The notes under the pieces: model-generated
The model's input: the letters and a program-made list of their open reading frames with translations, nothing else
Told to the model about the DNA's origin: nothing
Database searches by the model: none
Part shown: one piece after another, positions 41,155 through 50,000 of the stretch
Layout of the letters: the number at the start of each line of letters is the position of its first letter
Position numbering within the stretch: position 1 is the stretch's first letter
Assembly: GCF_002904295.1 (NCBI RefSeq)
Contig: NZ_PPHG01000082.1
Location: 1-64,000 of the forward strand
Length of the DNA: 64,000 nt
Source: Amycolatopsis sp. CA-128772
GTDB lineage: Bacteria > Actinomycetota > Actinomycetes > Mycobacteriales > Pseudonocardiaceae
Direction: 5' to 3'
Translations under genes and position numbers: made by a program

Positions 41155-42641
41155 CGCGGCGCCAGCCCGGTGAGGTCGAACGACTCGCTGACCTGGTTCG
41201 GCACGAACCCGCCGACCTTGGCCTTCGCGACGATCACGTTGGGGAACAGGAACAGCCAGTCCGCGGCGGCGTCGGTGTTCAGCTGCCGCGCCACCTGCTT
41301 CATTTCCGCGACCTGCTGCTCCGGCGTCCCGCTGTCGGCCTCGGCGAGCAGCTGCTGGACCCGCTTGCTGTCGTAGCCCCAGTAGTACTTCGGCTTCCCG
41401 AACGTCGTGATGTCGCGGGCCTCGACGTGCTGGATGATCGACAGGTCGTAGTCGTGGTCGGTGAACACCTGCTTGAGCCAGACCGCCGGGAAGTCGAGCG
41501 GCTCGATCGTGGTCCGCACGCCGACGTCGGCCAGCTGCGACTGGACGACCTGCGCGGCCGACACCGCGTACGGCAGGTTCGGGATCCGCAGCCGCAGGTT
41601 CAGGTTCGTCGCGCCGGACTCCGACAGCAACGCCTCGGCCCGCCCGGGGTCGAAGGGGTGGACGTTCGAAAGGTCCTCGTACCAGGGGTCGGTCGGCGGG
41701 ACCATGCTGCCGATCAACGTCCCGCGGCCGGCCCACGCCGTGTCCAGCAACGCCTTCCGGTCGATCGCGTACGTCAGCGCCTGGCGTACGCGGACGTCGT
41801 TCAGCGGGGCGCGCGCGTTGTTCATGGCCAGCGTGACCTCGCTGTTCGAGGTGCCCTGGACGACCTGGAACCGGTCGTCGGCCTGGAACTGCGGGATCGA
41901 GTCGGGCGCGGTGACCGCGGAGATGACGTCGATGCCGTTGCTGAACAAGGCGTTGTTCAGGGCCGTCGGGTCCTTGATGTACTTGAGGACGACCGTCGGG
42001 TACGCCGGCTTCCGGCCCCAGTACGCGGGGTTCGCCTTCAGCACCACGGAGTCGCCGCGCTTGCGCGCCGCCACGACGTAGGGCCCGGTGCCGACCGGCT
42101 TGTTCGCCAGGTCGGTGACGCCGGTCGGGCTGAACATCGCGCCGAGCCGGCTGGTCAGGCTGAACAGCCAGCCGTTGGACGGCTTGGCCAGCACGACCCG
42201 CGCGTGGTCCGGCGCGACGACGTCGACGTGGTCGACGACGTCCATTGTGGACTTGATCGAGATCGTCCAGTCCGTCTTCACGCGCAGCAGCGAGAACCTG
42301 ACGTCCTCGGCGGTGAAGGGCGCGCCGTTGCTGAACTTGACGCCCTGCCGCAGCCGGAAGTCGTACGTGCGCCGGTCCGGGCTGATCGTCCACGACTGCG
42401 CGAGCAGCGGCACCACCCGGCCCTGCGCGTCGAGCCGCACCAGGCCCTCGTAGACGTTGTAGAGCAGCGCCTGCGGAATCGCGGCGCCGTCGGTGCGGGT
42501 GAAGTCGAAGTTCGCCGGTTCGGCCGTGAAGCCGACAGAAAGCGTACCCGGACCTGCGGAAACGCTCGCCGACGAGCCGGCCGAGCAGCCGGTCACCACG
42601 AGCAGCAGCGCCGCTGCCACCGCGGGAATCCGGGCTTTCAT
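41151..42641 (-). CDS. ABC transporter substrate-binding lipoprotein (SBP_bac_5)
   Basis: A 496-residue extracellular solute receptor of the dipeptide/oligopeptide cluster-C type. The lipoprotein signal ends LLVVTGCS. The domain shows NVYEGLVRLDAQGRVVPLLAQSWTISPDRRTYDFRLRQGVKFSNGAPFTAEDVRFSL and RQALTYAIDRKALLD. Ligands of this family include peptides, nickel chelates, glutathione and plant opine-like compounds; the catabolic genes downstream argue for a carbon/nitrogen source rather than a metal. It is the first gene of the eight-gene operon, with GGAGG before the ATG and the FadR-type operator just upstream. Confidence 0.92.
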   Translation of the reverse strand: MKARIPAVAAALLLVVTGCSAGSSASVSAGPGTLSVGFTAEPANFDFTRTDGAAIPQALLYNVYEGLVRLDAQGRVVPLLAQSWTISPDRRTYDFRLRQGVKFSNGAPFTAEDVRFSLLRVKTDWTISIKSTMDVVDHVDVVAPDHARVVLAKPSNGWLFSLTSRLGAMFSPTGVTDLANKPVGTGPYVVAARKRGDSVVLKANPAYWGRKPAYPTVVLKYIKDPTALNNALFSNGIDVISAVTAPDSIPQFQADDRFQVVQGTSNSEVTLAMNNARAPLNDVRVRQALTYAIDRKALLDTAWAGRGTLIGSMVPPTDPWYEDLSNVHPFDPGRAEALLSESGATNLNLRLRIPNLPYAVSAAQVVQSQLADVGVRTTIEPLDFPAVWLKQVFTDHDYDLSIIQHVEARDITTFGKPKYYWGYDSKRVQQLLAEADSGTPEQQVAEMKQVARQLNTDAAADWLFLFPNVIVAKAKVGGFVPNQVSESFDLTGLAPR

Positions 42642-42660
42642 TCGGCCTCCAGGTAAGTAC

Positions 42661-42675
42661 ACTGGTCTGACCAGT
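42661..42675. promoter_or_regulatory. FadR/GntR-type operator
   Basis: ACTGGTCTGACCAGT is a perfect 15-base inverted repeat containing TGGT-N3-ACCA, the consensus of FadR-subfamily GntR regulators. It lies in the 66-base gap between the binding-protein gene (start 42641) and the divergent GntR gene (start 42708), so one bound dimer could control both promoters. Confidence 0.75.
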
Positions 42676-42707
42676 AGCCTGCACCGAGCGGACGACGAGG
42701 TCAAGGG

Positions 42708-43451
42708 ATGCGGTTCGAACCGGTGGCTCCGGTCCGCGCGTACGAGCGGGTCGTCGAGCAGATCGAGCAGGCCGTGGTCAGCGGCGCGCTCAAGCCGGGC
42801 GAACGCCTGCCGAGCGAGCGCGAGCTGATGACGCAGTTCGGCGTCGGCCGCTCCACCGTCCGCGAGGCCCTGCGCGTGCTGCAGGCGGCCGAGATGATCC
42901 GGTCGCGGCCCGGCGACCCGCGTGGCCCCGAGGTGCTGGCCGCCTCCCCCGCCGCGTTGCACCGCTCGATGCACCGGCTCGCCCGCGCCGAACACGTCGG
43001 GCTCGCCGAACTCCTGCAGTTCCGGATGATCCTCGACGGCTCGGCGCACCTGCTCGCCGCCGAGCTCCGCACCGAAGCCGACCTGACCGGCCTCGACGCG
43101 GCCCTGGAGTCGATGCGCGAAGGCGTTTCACGCGGGTACGCCGAGTTCAGCCGCGCCGACGTCGCCTTCCACGAGGTGATCGCACGCATCTCCCGCAACC
43201 CGCTGCTGGTGGTCAGCGAAGAAGTCGTGCGCGGGGTCGTGCTGGAACTGATCGAGGACAAGCTCGAGCACGCCAGCAACCGGACGTCGCTGATGCGCGC
43301 CTGGCTCGCGCACCACGCCGAGGTGCTCGACGCGATCCGCGCGGCCGACGGCAGCGGCGCGGCCCGGCTCGCCAAGCAGGCGTTGTACGACAACTACGCC
43401 GAATACGTCCCGTCCGGGCAACGCCCGCTCCTGGCGCCCTTGCTGCGGTAA
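42708..43451 (+). CDS. FadR/GntR family transcriptional regulator
   Basis: A 247-residue regulator. The N-terminal GntR winged helix is VEQIEQAVVSGALKPGERLPSERELMTQFGVGRSTVREALRVLQAAEMIRSRPG. The C-terminal FCD (FadC) domain, about residues 95-230, has a metal-ligand pattern with DVAFHEVIARISRNP and HHAEVLDAIRAADGSGAARLAKQAL. FCD domains bind small organic acids through a metal. Divergent orientation over a matching operator makes it the likely repressor of the import/catabolism operon, released by a pathway metabolite. Confidence 0.9.
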   Translation: MRFEPVAPVRAYERVVEQIEQAVVSGALKPGERLPSERELMTQFGVGRSTVREALRVLQAAEMIRSRPGDPRGPEVLAASPAALHRSMHRLARAEHVGLAELLQFRMILDGSAHLLAAELRTEADLTGLDAALESMREGVSRGYAEFSRADVAFHEVIARISRNPLLVVSEEVVRGVVLELIEDKLEHASNRTSLMRAWLAHHAEVLDAIRAADGSGAARLAKQALYDNYAEYVPSGQRPLLAPLLR

Positions 43452-43505
43452 CGGCGGCCGCACGGCCCGCGACTCCCCTTACACTCGCACGAGTTGGGGG
43501 TGGCC

Positions 43506-44546
43506 ATGGATTCCACGAAACGGGCCGGCGTCGGCCTGGCCCTGTCCGGCGGCGGCTACCGGGCGATGCTCTTCCACGCCGGCGCCCTCTGGCGGCTGAA
43601 CGAACTCGGCTGGCTGCCGAAGCTGACCACCGTCTCCGGCGTGTCCGGCGGTTCGATCGCCGCGGGCGTGCTGGCGCACGCGTGGAGCAAGCTGTGGTTC
43701 GGCGAGGACGGTGTCGCGGAGAACTTCGGCAAGGAGGTCGTGCAGCCGCTCCGGAAGCTGGCCCGCACCACCCTCGACATCCCGGTCACGCTGAAGGCGA
43801 TGTGCATCCCGTGGCGCAGCGCGGGCGAGGAACTGGCGCTGCGCTACGCGAAGCACCTCTTCGGCGACTGCTGCCTCGCCGACCTCGACCCGGCCGGCCC
43901 CCGGTTCGTGTTCACCGCGACCAACCTGCAGGACGGCACGCTGTGGTGGTTCTCCCGGGAGGCCGGCCCGAACGGGCGGGTGCGGCTGGCCACCGCGGTC
44001 GCCGCCTCCTCGGCCTTCCCGCCGATGCTGTCCCCGGTCGTGGTCCCCGACCCGCTCGGGTCCGGGCGCAAGATCGTGCTCAGCGACGCGGGCGTGTACG
44101 ACAACCTGGGCCTCGACCCGATCGAGAACCAGCACGCCGTCGTGCTGGTCAGCGACGCGGGCAAGAAGATGAAGACCGAGGAGAACCCGCACCGCAGCTG
44201 GCCGCTGCAGCTGCTGCGCGTGCTGACCGTGATGGACAACCAGGTCCGAAGCCTTCGCACCGGCTCGCTGCTGAAGGCGTTCAAGGACCACCAGTTCGCC
44301 GGGACGTACTGGGCGACCTACAGCGACATCGAGAACTTCGAGCTGCCGGACGCGCTGCCCGCGCCGGTCGCGCGGACGCACGCGCTGGCCGAGACGAAGA
44401 CGCGCCTGTGCAGGACCCCCGAGAACGTGCAGGAGCAGCTGATCAACTGGGGGTACGCCGCCTGCGACGCCGGCATGCGCAAGTGGGTCGACCCGGCCGC
44501 GGTCCCGCCGAAGGACTTCCCGTACCCCGGCTCAGGCGTTGGCTAG
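43506..44546 (+). CDS. Patatin-like phospholipase family protein
   Basis: A 346-residue patatin-fold hydrolase. The oxyanion loop is LSGGGYRA, the nucleophile elbow VSGVSGGS (Ser47) and the dyad aspartate SDAGVYDN at about residue 196, reading DAG where DGG/DGA is usual. No signal peptide is visible. Patatin-like proteins hydrolyse phospholipid or acylglycerol esters; the target is unknown. The ATG at 43506 was chosen as the start: a GGGGGTG ribosome site lies just before it, and the upstream TTG would sit inside that site. It converges with the sortase gene, its end overlapping that gene's end by 15 bases. Confidence 0.87.
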   Translation: MDSTKRAGVGLALSGGGYRAMLFHAGALWRLNELGWLPKLTTVSGVSGGSIAAGVLAHAWSKLWFGEDGVAENFGKEVVQPLRKLARTTLDIPVTLKAMCIPWRSAGEELALRYAKHLFGDCCLADLDPAGPRFVFTATNLQDGTLWWFSREAGPNGRVRLATAVAASSAFPPMLSPVVVPDPLGSGRKIVLSDAGVYDNLGLDPIENQHAVVLVSDAGKKMKTEENPHRSWPLQLLRVLTVMDNQVRSLRTGSLLKAFKDHQFAGTYWATYSDIENFELPDALPAPVARTHALAETKTRLCRTPENVQEQLINWGYAACDAGMRKWVDPAAVPPKDFPYPGSGVG

Positions 44547-45113
44547 GTTCGCGTAGACGACGATGTTGTCCTTGTAGCTGTGTTCGGCGTGGTCGAACGC
44601 GCCACCGCAGGTGATCAGCCGCAGTTCCGGCTTGTCGCTGTTGCCGTACACGGCGTCGCGCGGGAACGTGTCCTTCGGGACCTGCGTGACCCGGTCGACG
44701 ACGAACTTCAGCTTCTTCCCGTCGCTGCGGTCGACGTCGACCTCGTCGCCGGGCGCGAGGTCCTTGAGCTTGTAGAAGATGCCGGGTTTCTTGTCGCCGT
44801 CGACGTGCCCGAGCACGATCGCCGGGCCGACGTCCCCGGGCACCGGTGAGAGCTTGTACCAGGCGGCCTGCATCGGCGTGTGCACCGACGGGACGGAGAT
44901 CGTGCCGTCGGTCTTGACCGCCACCGCGAGCAGGCTGGACTCGGCGCCGATCTTCGGGATCTTCACCGACGTCGGCCGCAGGCCCTTGAACGGCACGGTC
45001 ACCGGCACCGAGGACGGCACCGGCGGCGCGGCCTTCGGCTGCTCCGGCGTGCTGCAGGCGGCCAGCGTCAGGACGAGGGCGAGGGCCGCCGCCCCCGCCC
45101 GGCGGACGCTCAC
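44532..45113 (-). CDS. Class F sortase
   Basis: A 193-residue exported protein with a lipobox-like signal (LALVLTLAACS) and a sortase domain. The catalytic His is in IVLGHVDGDKK and the Cys in LRLITCGGAFD; the usual C-terminal Arg is less obvious. VKIPKIGAESSLLAVAV and the YKLSPVPGDVGPAIV segment are typical of class F sortases, which attach or cleave cell-surface proteins in high-GC Gram-positives. The GTG start overlaps the stop of the upstream secreted Thr-rich protein gene (GTGA), suggesting that protein as partner. Confidence 0.9.
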   Translation of the reverse strand: MSVRRAGAAALALVLTLAACSTPEQPKAAPPVPSSVPVTVPFKGLRPTSVKIPKIGAESSLLAVAVKTDGTISVPSVHTPMQAAWYKLSPVPGDVGPAIVLGHVDGDKKPGIFYKLKDLAPGDEVDVDRSDGKKLKFVVDRVTQVPKDTFPRDAVYGNSDKPELRLITCGGAFDHAEHSYKDNIVVYANLANA

Positions 45114-45844
45114 CGGGCCGTGCCGCCGAAGCCCGTCTCGACCCCGCCCTTGGGCGCGACCTTGACCTGGGCTTTCGGGGCGGAGTTGCCGGCGGGTGCC
45201 GTGCTGGAGGTCGCCGTGGTGCTCGGCGCGGTGCTCGACGGGACCGCGCTGCTGCTGCTGGTGGCCGTGGTCGTCACCGGCGGCCGCTCCTGCTCGAAGT
45301 CGACCGTGCCGTTGCCCTCGACGCCGGCGCAGGTCCAGCTGAACTTGGCGGTGGTCGTGCCGGCCGGGGCGTCGACCACGCGCACGGAGTAGTTCCACAG
45401 GCGGCCGTCAGCCTCGTCCTGGTCCGGGCCGCCGGTGACGCTCAGGTACTGGGTCGCGACGGCACCCGGCCGGCCGGCCGCGCACGCGATGACCAGGACG
45501 CCTTCGCCGCCGAGGCCGACGAAGCCGTGTCCGACGTTGTCCTGGTAGTCGTCCTTCGGCGGTTCGCTGGTCTCCGGCGCCGAAGTGGTGGTCCGGGCCG
45601 TGGTCGTCGTGACGCCGGAGGTCGCCGGCGCGGTGGTCTTCGTGGTCGTGGCCGGCGCCGTGCTCGACGTGGTCGTGGTGGCCGGCGCGGTCGTGGTCGC
45701 GGATTCCGACGTGGTCGTCGTGGTCGTGGTCGTCACCGGGGCGGACGTGTCCGTCTCCTGCGCCAGGGCGGCCGGCGCGGCGGCGAAGGTGATCAGCGCA
45801 CCCGCGGACACGATCCCCGCGACCCGGCTCAGCGTTCTACCCAC
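45110..45844 (-). CDS. Secreted Thr/Ser-rich protein paired with the sortase
   Basis: A 244-residue secreted protein. The signal peptide ends AAPAALAQE. Residues about 35-95 are a low-complexity Thr/Ser/Ala/Pro stretch, a likely cell-wall spacer and possible glycosylation region. A folded domain follows (VGHGFVGLGGEGVLVIACAAGRPGAVATQYLSVTGGPDQDEADGRLWNYSVRVVDAPAGTTTAKFSWTCAG), with two Cys, then another Thr/Ser-rich tail. No LPxTG motif is visible, so it may not be a sortase substrate. The GTG at 45844 has GGGAG five bases upstream. Family unknown. Confidence 0.75.
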   Translation of the reverse strand: MGRTLSRVAGIVSAGALITFAAAPAALAQETDTSAPVTTTTTTTTSESATTTAPATTTTSSTAPATTTKTTAPATSGVTTTTARTTTSAPETSEPPKDDYQDNVGHGFVGLGGEGVLVIACAAGRPGAVATQYLSVTGGPDQDEADGRLWNYSVRVVDAPAGTTTAKFSWTCAGVEGNGTVDFEQERPPVTTTATSSSSAVPSSTAPSTTATSSTAPAGNSAPKAQVKVAPKGGVETGFGGTAR

Positions 45845-45905
45845 GATGACTCCCAACGGCGGTTGACCTGCGATGTCGCGACTATCGACGATTCACCCGT
45901 CCGCG

Positions 45906-46946
45906 TTACTCCGAGAGGGCGAACGCCAGGTCGCGCCACAGGTCATCGGGGTCCTCGAGACCGACGCTGAACCGGATCAGCCCGGGCGGGACGCGCTCCT
46001 CGCCGGCCAGCCACGCCCGCCGCTCGACCAGGCTCTCCACGCCGCCGAGGCTGGTGGCCGAGCGGATCAGCCGGACCGAGGCGCAGAACCGGTCCGCCGT
46101 CTCGGCGTCCGCCAGGTCGAAGGCGACCATCATCCCGAAGCCCGGGTAGCGCACGCGCCGCACCGCGGGGTGCTCGCCGAGCCGCGCGGCCAGCAGCGCG
46201 GCGGTGCGGGACTGCTCCGCGAGCCGGACCGGCATGGTCCGCAGCCCCCGGAGGGCGAGCCACGCTTCGAGCGCGCCGGGCGTCGACCCGACCCGCGTCC
46301 GCGCGCCGCGCAGCTCGGCCGCGACGGCCGGGTCCTTGGCCACGGTGATGCCCAGCAGCAGGTCGCTGTGCCCGCCGATGGCCTTGGTCGCGCTGTGCAC
46401 GACGACGTCGGCGCCCAGTTCGAGCGGCCGCTGCTGCAACGGCGTCGCGAAGGTGTTGTCGACGACGACCCGGCCGCGCGCGGCGGCGGCGATCGGCTCG
46501 ATCGCCATCACGTCGAGGGTCGGGTTGGTCGGTGACTCCAGCCAGACCAGGTCGGACGTCGCCGCCTCGGCGACCCAGGCGGCGGTGTCGGTCGGCTCCA
46601 GCTCGGTGACGGCGAGCTTGCCGAGCTTCTGCGCGTGGGCCAGCACCCCGCGCGTCACGGCGTAGCTGAACGTCGGCACGACGACCCGCGACCCGACCGG
46701 CAGCAGGTCCAGGACGGCGGACAGGGTGGCCACCCCGGACGCGAACGCCGTCGCCTCCCCGCCTTCGAGCGCCCCGACGGCTTCCTCGAGGGCGTGCCAG
46801 GTCGGCGTCCCGTCCCCGCGGGCGTACACGAAATCGCCACCGGCCTGGTAGGTGCTGGTGGCGACGAGCGGGGTGTTCAGCGGCTCACCGGGTCCGGCCG
46901 GCCGGCCGGCGGCGATGGCCTTGGTGCGAGGCGTCCAGTCGTCCAT
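45906..46946 (-). CDS. Trans-sulfuration PLP enzyme (cystathionine gamma-lyase/synthase family)
   Basis: A 346-residue Cys/Met-metabolism PLP enzyme, rather short for the family (about 380-400). The start PLNTPLVATSTYQAGGDFVYARGDGTPTWHALEEAVGALEGGEATAFASGVATLSAVLDLL is standard. LVWLESPTNPTLDV and VVVDNTFATPLQQRPLELGADVVVHSATKAIGGHSDLLLG hold the PLP aspartate and the Schiff-base Lys (SATK). SVGLEDPDDLWRDL ends it. It could be a cystathionine lyase/synthase or methionine gamma-lyase; it stands alone. The ATG at 46946 is preferred to 46976. Confidence 0.88.
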   Translation of the reverse strand: MDDWTPRTKAIAAGRPAGPGEPLNTPLVATSTYQAGGDFVYARGDGTPTWHALEEAVGALEGGEATAFASGVATLSAVLDLLPVGSRVVVPTFSYAVTRGVLAHAQKLGKLAVTELEPTDTAAWVAEAATSDLVWLESPTNPTLDVMAIEPIAAAARGRVVVDNTFATPLQQRPLELGADVVVHSATKAIGGHSDLLLGITVAKDPAVAAELRGARTRVGSTPGALEAWLALRGLRTMPVRLAEQSRTAALLAARLGEHPAVRRVRYPGFGMMVAFDLADAETADRFCASVRLIRSATSLGGVESLVERRAWLAGEERVPPGLIRFSVGLEDPDDLWRDLAFALSE

Positions 46947-46965
46947 GCGCCTCACGATAAGGGGA

Positions 46966-47001
46966 GGCCGGGGCACTCACGCGTCCGCGAGTGCCCCGGC
47001 C
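46966..47001 (-). terminator. Strong hairpin terminator after the acylase gene
   Basis: GGCCGGGGCACTC (46966-46978) pairs exactly with GAGTGCCCCGGCC (46989-47001) over 13 bases. It begins 5 bases past the stop of the penicillin-acylase-like gene on the minus strand. Confidence 0.7.
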
Positions 47002-47005
47002 AGGC

Positions 47006-50000
47006 TCAGTGCACGTACACCTCGAACTCGTACAGCGAGTAGCCGTACTTCGTTCCGCGCTGGACGCCCTGCATCTTGACGAACCGGGCCGGGGTGGCGG
47101 CGAACGCCAGGTTGTCCTGGCCGCCGTCGCCGTCGGTGACCACGGCCGCGTCCGTCCAGTGGACCGCGTCCGGCGAGAGCTGGATCCGGTAGCTCCTGCC
47201 GTACGCCGACTCCCAGTTCAGCATCACCCGCGAGACCTGCTGGACCGAACCGAGGTCGACGGTGATCGCCTGGTCGTCGCTCCAGTCGCTGGCCCACCGG
47301 GTCGAGGCGTTCCCGTCGATCGCGTTCGACGCCGGCGCGTTGAAGAAGCCGGTCTCGGCGCTGGTGGCGCTGACCGTCTTCGTCGCCGCCAGGTTCGCGA
47401 CGTTGTCCCCGCGGTGCGCGGCGTACTCGACGACCTGCTGGAACGTCGGGCGGTTCTGCCAGCTGATCTTGTCCTGCGTGATGCCGCCGAGCGGGTTGTG
47501 GATGATCGAATCGGCGCACCACTGGTCGCCGGCCGAGCAGTTCGCGTCACCGGGGTAGACGGTGTTCGCGGACTGGCCGGCGGCCGTGGTCAGCGAGTCG
47601 ACCAGCGCCTGGCGGCACGCGGTGGCGTCGCCGCCGCCGCAGAACGTCGCCGCGAGCGGGCCGGCCACCGGCTGGCCGAGCACCTGCCGGATGTCCTTGC
47701 TGACGTAACCCCACCAGCCGTACTGGAACGAGGAGCCCTTGTGCGGCTGGCCGGTGTGCTGGCCGTTGCCGTTCTGCCAGCCGGACGGGCTCTCGTTGAT
47801 GCCCAGCACGCCGGTCATCGCGTTGTAGGCGGCGTCGCCCATGCCGGGCTTGAACTCGGCCTGCACCAGCAGCGGCCACCAGGCGTCGAAGATGCGGATC
47901 GCGTCGGCGTCCGCGTACGCCTTGCTGCCGGGCGAAGTTTCCTTGCGCAGGTGGCCGTTCGAGAGCCACGTCTTGAGCTTCGCCTCGGCGTCCGCCGCCG
48001 CACCCGTGGTCGGTGTCTTGTCGAGCACCTGCAGCAGCAGCGGCAGGACGCGCTCGGCCCGCAGGTCGGCCAGCGCGGCGTCCGCCATCGCCTGGGTCAG
48101 GTTGACCCGGGTGACCTTGGTGCCGCTGGAGATCAGCTGCTTCACCCGAGAGTCGAGCAGGTCGACGCGGTGCACGGCCGACTTGTCCGCCCCGGCCGCG
48201 GCGTAGCCGTTGGCCTGCGCGTTGTTCCAGCTGACGTAGTAGTCCTGGTTGACCGACTGCGGGTGCTGCGACGCCGGCGTGTAGGTCGCGACGTTGCCCG
48301 CCGGGTTCCAGCCCACCCAGTCGTGGCCCTGGTCGCCCCACACCGGCATGTTCGGGTCCACATCGGACTGCCGGGCCGGGTTGGCGCCGGAGTTGAAGTA
48401 CGCGATGTCCTTCGAGTCGGCGTAGAACCAGTTGAACGTGAAGTTGATGTCGGCCGCGGCCCGCTGGAAGTCCGCCGCGGACTTGACGAAGGTCGGGTCG
48501 TTCAGCTCCTGGAAGCCGATCAGCGAGTCGACCTCGTGGAAGTAGGACGAGCGCAGCGCCGCGTACGCCACCGGCTTGCCGCCGACGGTCGCCCGGCTCT
48601 GCACCGGCCCGTACTTGGTCCGGTAGCTGCGCAGGGTGTACGAACCCGCCGCCGTCCCGTCGGCCACCGTCGGCTTCCAGGCGTTCTTGACCTCGACGGT
48701 CTCCATCGGGACGCACTTGCCCTGGTAGGTGTAGTAGTTCGAGGCCTTCGTCGGGGTGCCGCCGTTCGGGTCGCACAGCTGCAGCGCGTAGGTGTCGACG
48801 ATGTCCTGCGCCGACGTCGTCGCGCTCCACGAGTAGTCCTGGCCGCGGCCCAGCAGCGTGTACATGCTCAGCCCGGCGAAAGCCGCGCCGCGCGAGCTGA
48901 TGCCCGGGCCCTGCAGTTCCTGGAGCAGGAGCAGCTGCGGGGCGAAGTAGCCGGTCTGCGGGCCGAACACGGCGACCGGGTGGCCGCTGGCGGTCTTCGC
49001 GCCGGAGACGAGCAGCGCGTTGGACATGCCGTGCTTCTCGCTCAGCATGTTCGCCGGCAGCACGCCGTTCTCGAACATCCCGCGGGCGGGCGCCAGCTCG
49101 GCGGGCGCGGCGACGTCCACAGTGGACGGCGTCGCGGAGGCGGCCGAGCCGGTCTGGTCGAACACCAGCGGCTGCGGCGTCACCGAGTTCTTGTCCGGCA
49201 TGGCCCGGCCGGTCGCGTTGGCCGGCGTCTTGCCGTACGGGAAGGTCTGCCCGTCGTGCAGCGTCTTGACCGCCTCGGGGTCGTCCTCCGAGCGCAGGCT
49301 CTGCCACACCTTCTCGCCCTGCACGACGCCGTACTTCTCCTGCATGGCGAGCTTCGCGATGGCGTTCTGGACCTCGCCGCCGCCGCCCGCGCCGAACTCG
49401 GCGCCGATCAGCGAGGCCAGCGCGACCAGGTCGGTCAGCTTGAACGGGTCGATCGACCCGGCGTTGGTGATCGAGTCGACGTGCCCGGTCAGCACGTACT
49501 CGCCCGGGAAGTACCGGCCGTTGTAGGAGTCGGAGATGTACTTGTTGATGCCGTCCACGTAGGCCTGCGCGTCGGCGAGGCCCTGCGCGCCACGCGGGCC
49601 GCCGGCGGCCGTGCGGTCGATCTGCGCCTGCAGCTCGGCCTCGGTGTACGGCGCGTTCGCGAAGAACTGCTGCTCGAGCTCGCGGTTGGCCTCGGCGCCG
49701 CCGGCGAACGAGGTGACCTGCCCGCGGGCGGCGTGCCGCAGCACGTCCATCAGCCACAACCGGTCCTGCGCGGCCGCGTACCCGGCGCCGAACTCGGTGC
49801 CGGCGCGGGTGGTGCCGGTGATGTGCGGGACGCCGAGCGCCTTGTCCCGCACGATCGTGACGTCCGCCCGCGGTTTCGACGTGCTCGCCACCTGGCCGGC
49901 CGGGACGCCGAAGGAGGCGTCGTTGAAGTACTGGCTGATCGCACCGGTGGTCAGCGTCTTGTAGCCGCCGGCCAGCGAGGCGTACTTGCCGAGCTGGTCG

